DNA of 5,782 nt from Bacteroidales bacterium (lineage in GTDB: Bacteria > Bacteroidota > Bacteroidia > Bacteroidales > B18-G4), in NCBI GenBank assembly GCA_023145125.1, contig JAGLEK010000291.1:1-5782 (forward strand). Reading direction: 5' to 3'. Position numbers and translations under genes: made by a program. Shown here piece by piece: positions 1 to 4,918 of the stretch (its first letter is position 1; every line of letters starts with the position of its first letter). The notes beneath the pieces were generated by a model that was not told the DNA's origin, ran no database searches, and worked only from the letters and a program-made list of their open reading frames with translations.

Positions 1-1638
1 GAAGATGGTGAACTGAATCTGGAAGTAGTCGACTGGAACAACACTTATCCAATGCCTCAGCATGGAAAATTATCTACCCTTCTGCAATGGAACCTGCAGG
101 ACCCGCCTGACGAGTTTGAGCGAAACAGGAACGATGTGATCTTTTCGTTTCAAAAAAACCGGAACCCATTCATTGATAATCCGGATTTTGCTGAGCTGAT
201 CTGGGATGAGACAACACCTAACGCAATAAGTATTGACAATTTTCAAATAACACCTCAAATGGCAGTTGCAGGAGAGCTTGTTAATATTGAAGCCACTATT
301 ACAAACCTGGCAAACCAGGCAGTGACTGCCAGTCTGTACTGGGGATTGAGTTTTGAAATGTTGACCGACGAAATTCCGATGACTGCCGCAGGAGAAGTTT
401 TCAGTTGTGATATTCCCGGCCAGGCCGAAGGAGTAACAGTATATTACAAAATAGTGGCAGCTGACACCCAGAATGAGAATACATCAGTGGTTTATAATTA
501 TGATGTACCTGAGATTTTCACCGGTACTATTACGAAAATATATGATATCCAGGGACAACAGCCAATTTCGCCTTACGATGACGAGATAGTGAGTACAACA
601 GGTGTGGTTACAGCTAATTTCGGCGATTATTATTTTATCCAGGATGGAAGCGGCGGATGGAACGGCCTTTTTATCTATGAATTAGGCAGAAACCCATATG
701 TAGGTGATAGTATTGTGCTTACAGGATTAATATCTGAATATTATGAAAAAACAGAAATGAAAGATATTTCAGCTTATTATTATATTTCATCAAATTATGA
801 CCTTCCTGATGCTGTACCGGTGCAAACAGGGCATATAGAGGAGGCACATGAAGGGATACTCGTAGAAGTTAATAATGCCGTTTGTACAGATGAAAATTAC
901 ATGGCCAGTCATTATATGTGGGAAGTTGATGATGGATCAGGCCCCCTGAAGATACATAACTCTTCCGTTTATGAATTTGAACCTTCTGAAGGTTCATATT
1001 ATAACATAACAGGGCCTATGAATTATGATTTCGATGAGTGGAAAATTGAGCTCTGCCCCGGATATAGTGTTGGAGCGGGAGGTGATTTTAATGGCCCGGT
1101 CGTAGCTGATGTAACACCTGTTCTTAACGACAACATCAAAATTATTTTTAACGAAGATGTTGAAACCACAACGGCGGAAAATATATCAAACTATGTGATT
1201 AACAATGGTGTTGTTGTTGAATCTGCTGTGCAGCATACATTCAATAAGACACAGGTAAATTTAACGGTTACCCCATTGTCGGGTGATTATGAGATCACAG
1301 TGCAAAATGTTGAAGATGTTTCGGGTAATGTGATGGAAGAGCAAACAATTCCGTTTTCATATGTTGGTATCGAAGAGTTTCTGTTAGATGGTGAGGTGGA
1401 AGTTTTTCCAAACCCGGCATCAGACCAGGTGAATATTTCATTTGTTTCAAATGAGGAATTTGACTTTAACATTGTCGTGGCAGATATTTCAGGGAGGCAA
1501 ATGATAAATGAGGAATATTTTGCAAAACAAGGTATAAATAAATATAATTTGAACTTAAATGGCTTAAAGCAAGGGGTATATCTGTTGAGCCTGAGAGGAG
1601 AGAAAGGTACGTTAAACTACAAGCTGATAATCAGGTAA
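1..1638 (+). CDS. Secreted endonuclease I family protein with T9SS sorting domain (5' partial)
   Basis: The reading frame is open from base 1, so the gene begins upstream; the ATG at 52 lies inside a conserved domain and is not the start. 545 residues are visible (numbered from base 1). Residues 1-70 match the C-terminal part of the endonuclease I family (Pfam Endonuclease_1), with the block DPPDEFERNRNDVI and then QKNRNPFIDNP at about 34-61. The catalytic N-terminal half is outside the window. Residues ~75-170 look like an Ig-like beta domain (NFQITPQMAVAGE...). Residues ~173-350 look like two OB-fold-like segments (YFIQDGSGGWNGLFIY; later MWEVDDGSGPLKI). Residues ~364-455 resemble a bacterial Ig/SbsA-like domain. 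Residues ~463-545 form a type A T9SS sorting domain (VEVFPNPASDQVNI, DISGR, LKQGVYLL). Likely role: extracellular or cell-surface nuclease exported by type IX secretion, perhaps for nucleic acid scavenging. The family and sorting domain are firm; the middle domain names are tentative. It looks more AT-rich than pyrC. Confidence 0.88.
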   Translation, partial: EDGELNLEVVDWNNTYPMPQHGKLSTLLQWNLQDPPDEFERNRNDVIFSFQKNRNPFIDNPDFAELIWDETTPNAISIDNFQITPQMAVAGELVNIEATITNLANQAVTASLYWGLSFEMLTDEIPMTAAGEVFSCDIPGQAEGVTVYYKIVAADTQNENTSVVYNYDVPEIFTGTITKIYDIQGQQPISPYDDEIVSTTGVVTANFGDYYFIQDGSGGWNGLFIYELGRNPYVGDSIVLTGLISEYYEKTEMKDISAYYYISSNYDLPDAVPVQTGHIEEAHEGILVEVNNAVCTDENYMASHYMWEVDDGSGPLKIHNSSVYEFEPSEGSYYNITGPMNYDFDEWKIELCPGYSVGAGGDFNGPVVADVTPVLNDNIKIIFNEDVETTTAENISNYVINNGVVVESAVQHTFNKTQVNLTVTPLSGDYEITVQNVEDVSGNVMEEQTIPFSYVGIEEFLLDGEVEVFPNPASDQVNISFVSNEEFDFNIVVADISGRQMINEEYFAKQGINKYNLNLNGLKQGVYLLSLRGEKGTLNYKLIIR

Positions 1639-1645
1639 ATTAAGT

Positions 1646-1673
1646 TTGAATTTTTAATTTTTAATTTTGAATT
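1646..1673. repeat. Four-unit heptamer tandem repeat (TTKAATT)x4
   Basis: Four exact 7-bp units follow each other: TTGAATT, TTTAATT, TTTAATT, TTGAATT. Only the third base varies (G/T), and the order G-T-T-G is symmetrical. The repeat starts 7 bp after the stop codon of the T9SS protein gene, in an AT-rich gap. It could contribute to transcript ending, but there is no GC-rich hairpin. It shares its 7-bp period with the repeats at 4395-4443. Confidence 0.75.
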
Positions 1674-1681
1674 ACTGTGAT

Positions 1682-1706
1682 CCTCTGTGCCTTCTGTGTC
1701 TCTGTG
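1682..1706. repeat. CTCTGTG-type short imperfect tandem repeat
   Basis: Three near-identical units lie in a row: CTCTGTG at 1683-1689, TTCTGTG at 1692-1698 and CTCTGTG at 1700-1706, spaced 9 and 8 bp apart, followed by GCGAAAG. The segment is richer in GC than the AT-rich DNA around it and is not part of any ORF I can support. From memory, similar CTCTGTGTCTCTGTGG-like strings occur between genes in many unrelated bacterial genomes; I cannot verify that here. Confidence 0.6.
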
Positions 1707-1742
1707 GCGAAAGAAAGAAATTGTTAATGATTATTAAAATAT

Positions 1743-1773
1743 TTTGAACACATTTTGTGTTGTACTATATTCG
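1743..1773 (+). promoter_or_regulatory. Candidate Bacteroidota-type promoter of the mannosyltransferase gene
   Basis: TTTG at 1743-1746 fits the -33 element (written TTTTG from 1742). After a 19-bp gap comes TATATTCG at 1766-1773, one mismatch from the -7 consensus TAnnTTTG. The gene starts at 1785 or 1791, so the untranslated leader would be only a few to about a dozen bases. Inferred from sequence match only. Confidence 0.5.
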
Positions 1774-1784
1774 CTAAAAAATAA

Positions 1785-2528
1785 ATGGCTATGTCAGAAA
1801 GGCTGGTAATAACCCCGACTTTTAACGAAAAGGAGAACATTGAAAAGATCATCCGCAAGGTGTTCTCGCTCGATATGGAGTTTGATATGCTTATTGTTGA
1901 TGATGGTTCCCCCGATGGCACTGCTGATATCGTCAAAAGGCTGATGAAGGAGTTTCCCGAAAGGCTTTTTATTGAAGAGCGCAGCGGTAAACTTGGCCTG
2001 GGTACCGCATATATTCATGGCTTTAAGTGGGCACTGGAGAGAGGTTATAAGTATGTTACCGAGATGGATGCCGACTTTTCCCACAACCCGGAAGACCTGC
2101 CCCGCTTGTATGATGCATGCATTAAAGAAAATGCCCAGGTGGCCGTTGGTTCAAGGTATTGCAATGGCGTAAGTGTTGTAAACTGGCCCATGGGGCGCAT
2201 CCTGATGTCGTATTATGCTTCAGCCTACGTACGGATGATAACCCGCATGAAAGTAAGGGACACAACAGCAGGCTTCGTTTGCTACTCGAGTGAGTTCCTT
2301 TCTGCGCTTAATTTTGACAGGATCCGCTTTATCGGCTATGCCTTTCAGATCGAAATGAAATATACCGCCTGGAAACTTGGCTTCAAGGTGGTGGAGGTGC
2401 CCATCATCTTTATCGACCGTACGGAAGGCACATCGAAAATGAGCTCCTCCATATTCAAGGAAGCCATATTTGGTGTGATGAGCCTGCGGTGTAAGAGTGT
2501 AAAGAAACTTCATAAGAAGACATCTTGA
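1785..2528 (+). CDS. Polyprenol monophosphomannose synthase (DPM1-like GT2 glycosyltransferase)
   Basis: A cytoplasmic or membrane-associated GT-A glycosyltransferase of family GT2. Members of this type transfer mannose from GDP-mannose to a polyprenyl phosphate, giving the lipid-linked mannose used for glycosylation outside the cytoplasm. Visible motifs: TPTFNEKENI at residues 10-19, VDDGSPDGT at 38-46 (nucleotide binding), GLGTAYIHG near 71-79, DADFSHNP at 95-102 with the D-x-D metal site at 95/97, GSRY at 122-125, DTTAGFVCY at 159-167, GYAFQIE at 184-190, and R-x-x-G-x-S-K at 212-218. At 247 aa it is the single-domain length; no C-terminal membrane helices or GtrA domain are seen. Two in-frame ATGs (1785 and 1791) are possible. 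The second gives MSERLVITPT, the N-terminus I would expect from homologues, and leaves more room after the candidate promoter. No strong ribosome binding site is visible, only an A-rich stretch. pyrC follows after 51 bp. The exact sugar substrate is inferred from the family. Confidence 0.9.
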   Translation: MAMSERLVITPTFNEKENIEKIIRKVFSLDMEFDMLIVDDGSPDGTADIVKRLMKEFPERLFIEERSGKLGLGTAYIHGFKWALERGYKYVTEMDADFSHNPEDLPRLYDACIKENAQVAVGSRYCNGVSVVNWPMGRILMSYYASAYVRMITRMKVRDTTAGFVCYSSEFLSALNFDRIRFIGYAFQIEMKYTAWKLGFKVVEVPIIFIDRTEGTSKMSSSIFKEAIFGVMSLRCKSVKKLHKKTS

Positions 2529-2544
2529 TCTGTTTCTGCAAATT

Positions 2545-2575
2545 TTAGATTAATTATTGGGATTTTGTAACTTAG
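2545..2575 (+). promoter_or_regulatory. Candidate promoter of pyrC
   Basis: In the 51-bp gap before pyrC, TAACTTAG at 2568-2575 is one mismatch from the Bacteroidota -7 element TAnnTTTG. TTAG at 2545-2548 is a one-mismatch -33 element (TTTG) with the same 19-bp spacing seen before the upstream gene. The GTG start lies only 4 bp after the -7 element, so a transcript from here would be leaderless or nearly so. pyrC could also be read through from the mannosyltransferase gene. Tentative. Confidence 0.4.
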
Positions 2576-2579
2576 CATT

Positions 2580-3935
2580 GTGAATAAGAGTTACTACATT
2601 AAGAATGCCATTATCGTAAACGAGGGAATGGTTTTCGGAGGCGGGGTATATATCAATGATGGCCTCATCAAAATGGTATTCATGAATGGTGACCAACCTG
2701 CAGTGCCCAACGGTGCTGAAGTCATTGATGCTTACGGCCTTCATCTCATACCCGGGGTGATCGATGACCAGGTGCATTTCCGTGATCCGGGCTTTCCGCA
2801 TAAGGCAGACCTGCACACAGAAAGCAAGGCCGCAGTTGCCGGAGGCATCACCTCTTTTATGGAAATGCCCAATACCAAACCACAAACATTGACCCAGGAG
2901 CTGCTGGAAGAGAAATATAAGCTTGGGGCAGAGAAGTCGCTGGCCAACTTTTCCTTCTATATGGGTACCTCCAACGACAATCTTGATGAGATACTCAAGA
3001 CAGACCCGTCACGGGTATGCGGGATCAAGGTCTTTATGGGTGCATCAACAGGAAACATGCTGGTAGACGACCCTGAGATCCTGGAACAGATCTTTGCGAA
3101 GGCACCATGCCTGGTGGCCACCCATTGTGAAGATGAGAATACCATCAGGGAAAATACCACCATCCTGAAAGAAAGGTTCGGCGAGGATATACCGATGAAT
3201 TATCATCCCCTGATAAGGTCCGAAGAGGCATGCTACCGTTCTTCCCACCTCGCAGTTGAACTTGCAAAGAAATACGGTACACGATTGCATGTGCTGCATC
3301 TGTCTACGGCCCGTGAACTGGAATTATTTGACAACAGCATCCCCCTGATAAAAAAGAAGATCACTGCCGAGGTATGTGTACATCACCTCTGGTTCCACGA
3401 CGGCGACTACGAACGGCTTGGGACTCTGATCAAATGGAACCCGGCCATCAAAAGCATCGATGATCGTGATGAGCTTTTGAAAGGCCTGCTGGATAACAGG
3501 ATCGATGTGGTAGCCACCGATCATGCTCCACACACCATTGAAGAAAAAGAGAACACATATTTTAAAGCTCCTTCGGGTGGCCCTTTGGTGCAACATTCAT
3601 TACCTGCAATGCTGGAGATGTTTAAGAAAGGTACGATCAGCCTTGAAAAAATAGTGGAAAAGATGTGCCATGCACCGGCTGTATGCTTTGGGGTTAAGAA
3701 CCGTGGTTTTATCAGGGAAGGCTATGCCGCTGACCTTGCACTGGTCGACCTGAATGACCCCTGGACAGTGGAAAAAGATAATATCCTGTACAAGTGTGGT
3801 TGGTCGCCTTTCGAAGGCCAGCAATTTCATTCTGCGGTAACACATACATTTGTAAACGGGCATCTGGCATATAAAATGGGTGTTTTTGATGAAGCCATGA
3901 AAGGCGAAAGATTGTTATTTGAAAGAAATCACTAG
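2580..3935 (+). CDS. pyrC: Dihydroorotase (Bacteroidota type, Gln-x-His metal motif)
   Basis: Catalyses reversible ring closure of N-carbamoyl-L-aspartate to L-dihydroorotate, step three of de novo pyrimidine synthesis, in the cytoplasm. It is a 451-aa amidohydrolase-superfamily TIM barrel of normal length. Visible active-site parts: D63-Q64-V65-H66-F-R-D-P-G, GGITSFMEMPNT at 88-99, the likely carbamylated lysine K150 in GIKVFMGAS, H182 in ATHCEDE, H240 in HVLHLST, and D314 in ATDHAPH. GPLVQHS and the C-terminal small-domain segments GYAADLALVDL and GWSPFEG are also present. The usual first metal-binding His of His-x-His is Gln64 (codon CAG, 2769-2771). I recall the same DDQVHF in the Porphyromonas gingivalis enzyme, so this looks like a lineage trait and not damage. 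The start is GTG at 2580, giving an N-terminus (NKSYYIKNAIIVNEG) that fits homologues; the next in-frame ATG (2628) would cut the first beta strands. A lipoprotein gene begins 1 bp after the stop, suggesting cotranscription. Confidence 0.93.
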   Translation: MNKSYYIKNAIIVNEGMVFGGGVYINDGLIKMVFMNGDQPAVPNGAEVIDAYGLHLIPGVIDDQVHFRDPGFPHKADLHTESKAAVAGGITSFMEMPNTKPQTLTQELLEEKYKLGAEKSLANFSFYMGTSNDNLDEILKTDPSRVCGIKVFMGASTGNMLVDDPEILEQIFAKAPCLVATHCEDENTIRENTTILKERFGEDIPMNYHPLIRSEEACYRSSHLAVELAKKYGTRLHVLHLSTARELELFDNSIPLIKKKITAEVCVHHLWFHDGDYERLGTLIKWNPAIKSIDDRDELLKGLLDNRIDVVATDHAPHTIEEKENTYFKAPSGGPLVQHSLPAMLEMFKKGTISLEKIVEKMCHAPAVCFGVKNRGFIREGYAADLALVDLNDPWTVEKDNILYKCGWSPFEGQQFHSAVTHTFVNGHLAYKMGVFDEAMKGERLLFERNH

Positions 3936-3936
3936 A

Positions 3937-4365
3937 ATGATGAAAAAATATTTTTTGTTTTTATTCGCAGTATTATTGTTCGTATCCTGCGGGCCCAAAC
4001 TCGAAGAAGTTGTCGAGGATACACATCCAGAAGGTAACCCCCGCTTAATTGCATATTACCAGGAGGTAGATGGTAGCAGGGAAAAAGTAAAAGTTGCAGC
4101 TTTTTATGAAAGTGGCAACAATCGTTACGAAGGAGAGTTTGCAGCAGGCAAACGGAACGGCCATTGGATTTACTGGTATGAGAACGGCAATAAGTGGAGT
4201 GAAGGTTACTTTAAAGATGACCTTCGCGACGGTTTCGGCACAACATGGCATAAGAACGGACAGAAACACTTCGAAGGCAGCTATCTGGTAGGTGTTCGTG
4301 TGGGAACATGGAAATTCTGGACACCGGAGGGGGAGATGGTTAAGGAGATGGATTATGAGGAATAA
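3937..4365 (+). CDS. MORN-repeat lipoprotein (YwqK-like repeats)
   Basis: Small predicted lipoprotein, 142 aa from ATG 3937 (or 141 aa from the next codon, ATG 3940). Residues 3-4 are Lys, 5-16 are hydrophobic, and FVSC ends a lipobox at Cys18, so it should be lipidated and exported. The residues after Cys (GPKLEE) are charged, loosely like the Bacteroidota surface-export signal, so outer-membrane surface placement is possible but unproven. Three 24-residue MORN-type repeats follow in exact register at 57-80, 81-104 and 105-128, each starting Y/H-x-x-G and ending in W, with a partial fourth (TPEGEMVKEMDY). HPEGN at 30-34 may be a decayed earlier unit. Such repeats are often labelled YwqK-family antitoxin, but nothing here shows a toxin partner. 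The function is unknown; protein or lipid contact is a guess. An upstream TTG in frame at 3919 is rejected because it places extra charged residues before the signal peptide. The stop overlaps a palindrome. Confidence 0.85.
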   Translation: MMKKYFLFLFAVLLFVSCGPKLEEVVEDTHPEGNPRLIAYYQEVDGSREKVKVAAFYESGNNRYEGEFAAGKRNGHWIYWYENGNKWSEGYFKDDLRDGFGTTWHKNGQKHFEGSYLVGVRVGTWKFWTPEGEMVKEMDYEE

Positions 4366-4390
4366 TTTCTTGGGTGTACACCCAAGAAAT
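4365..4390. terminator. Perfect 26-bp palindrome, possible two-way terminator hairpin
   Basis: ATTTCTTGGGTGT (4365-4377) is followed directly by its exact reverse complement ACACCCAAGAAAT (4378-4390). It begins at the last base of the lipoprotein stop codon. As RNA it could fold into an 11-bp stem with a GUAC loop. It is placed where a terminator belongs, between convergent genes, but neither strand has a clear U-tract after the stem, so a classical Rho-independent terminator is not certain. Confidence 0.55.
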
Positions 4391-4391
4391 C

Positions 4392-4536
4392 AAACCCTAA
4401 ACTCTAAATCCTAAACTCTAAACAAATTTCAAATTCAAATTACTCAATGTTTAAAACAAACTGAATACAATTAAATCTGTTTTGAGTTTTGTGTTTAAAA
4501 CATTTGATATTGTTTAGGATTTAGAGCTTTGGGTTT
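4392..4536. repeat. Long imperfect inverted repeat filling the convergent intergenic gap
   Basis: The outer arms, 4392-4416 and 4512-4536, are 25 bp each and complementary at 23 positions (mismatches at 4398/4530 and 4401/4527). Inside them is a second inverted pair, 4446-4457 with 4493-4504, 12 bp with one mismatch, which pairs loosely further inward and leaves a centre of roughly 18 nt. The whole unit could form one long, interrupted hairpin or cruciform. The right arm extends into the stop codon of the S4 gene. No ORF is seen inside it. It may be a dispersed repeat element, a terminator for both gene groups, or both. Confidence 0.8.
4395..4443 (+). repeat. Heptamer tandem repeat YYCTAAA x4 with AT-rich heptamer tail
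   Basis: Four exact-phase units: CCCTAAA, CTCTAAA, TCCTAAA, CTCTAAA (4395-4422). They are followed in the same 7-bp phase by CAAATTT, CAAATTC and AAATTAC. This forms the left arm of the long inverted repeat. The first unit equals the plant-type telomere heptamer, but all the surrounding genes are bacterial. Confidence 0.75.
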
Positions 4537-4540
4537 AGAA
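4513..4540 (-). repeat. Inverted copy of the CTAAA heptamer repeat
   Basis: Read on the minus strand from 4540 the units are TTCTAAA, CCCAAAG, CTCTAAA and TCCTAAA. The last two are identical, and in the same order, to the second and third units of the left array. The TAA stop of the S4-domain gene lies within the first unit, so the repeat has been joined right at the coding end. Confidence 0.7.
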
Positions 4541-4915
4541 TTTATATTTTTTCAGTCTCTCAATAATCCTCCGCTCCTTCTTCGTCGGCCTTCCTTCACC
4601 ACGCTGACGGTATTCCACATTTAATTCGCGGTTCATCTTTTGCTTATCATATTCCTCCTGCGGTGTGAGGTCTTCCATGTAATCAGGAGCCAATTTAGCG
4701 GATACCCTGTTGTGGAGCAGGGCTTTAACTTTTACAAGCTTTGAAAAGGCAGTCAGTGAAACCTGGATCTCTTCTCCCTCCTTCACTTCCCTGGAGGCCT
4801 TCACATTATGTCCGTCGATCTTTACCTTTCCTCCCTTACAGGCAGCGGTAGCCCGGCTGCGTGTTTTGAATATCCTGACGGCCCAGAGCCATTTATCGAT
4901 GCGGACACCATCCAT
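4535..4915 (-). CDS. hslR: S4-domain RNA-binding protein, Hsp15/HslR-like
   Basis: A 126-aa basic cytoplasmic protein. Residues ~4-65 form an S4 RNA-binding domain: RIDKWLWAVRIFKTRSRA, then the GGKVKIDGHNVKAS turn and EGEEIQV. The C-terminal tail is rich in Lys/Arg and ends with RPTKKERRIIERLKK, matching the RPxKKERR tail of E. coli Hsp15. In E. coli, Hsp15 binds stalled 50S subunits carrying nascent chain-tRNA; the same role here is inferred. The start is ATG at 4915, 3 bp after the stop of der, so the two genes are probably cotranscribed and both act on ribosomes. There is no clear ribosome binding site. The stop codon (4535-4537) lies in the right arm of the long inverted repeat, so the last few residues (KKYKF) may partly derive from repeat DNA. 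Sure about S4/Hsp15-like; less sure that the name hslR is exact. Confidence 0.88.
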   Translation of the reverse strand: MDGVRIDKWLWAVRIFKTRSRATAACKGGKVKIDGHNVKASREVKEGEEIQVSLTAFSKLVKVKALLHNRVSAKLAPDYMEDLTPQEEYDKQKMNRELNVEYRQRGEGRPTKKERRIIERLKKYKF

Positions 4916-4918
4916 ATT

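Noticed and set aside
52..54. ATG at 52 as the start of the T9SS protein
   Set aside because: The frame is open back to base 1 and the ATG falls within the conserved endonuclease I block; there is no signal peptide.
2220..3863. Several minus-strand open frames of 60-111 codons
   Set aside because: They are antisense to the mannosyltransferase and pyrC genes and have no recognisable protein features.
3919..3936. TTG start giving six extra residues on the lipoprotein
   Set aside because: It overlaps pyrC and places charged residues before the signal peptide; ATG 3937 or 3940 gives a normal lipoprotein N-terminus.
3937..4365. Toxin-antitoxin system based on the YwqK-like repeats
   Set aside because: The repeats alone do not show antitoxin activity, there is no small partner gene next to it, and the protein has a lipoprotein signal.
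4395..4422. Eukaryotic (plant) telomere sequence or contamination
   Set aside because: Only one of four units is CCCTAAA, the others diverge, the array is short, and it is flanked on both sides by bacterial genes with an inverted copy nearby.
4391..4534. Small non-coding RNA or riboswitch in the convergent gap
   Set aside because: No known RNA motif, no promoter-like element and no U-tract were recognised; the structure is better explained by the inverted repeat.
4392..4540. CRISPR array
   Set aside because: Units are 7 bp with no spacers, and no cas genes are present.
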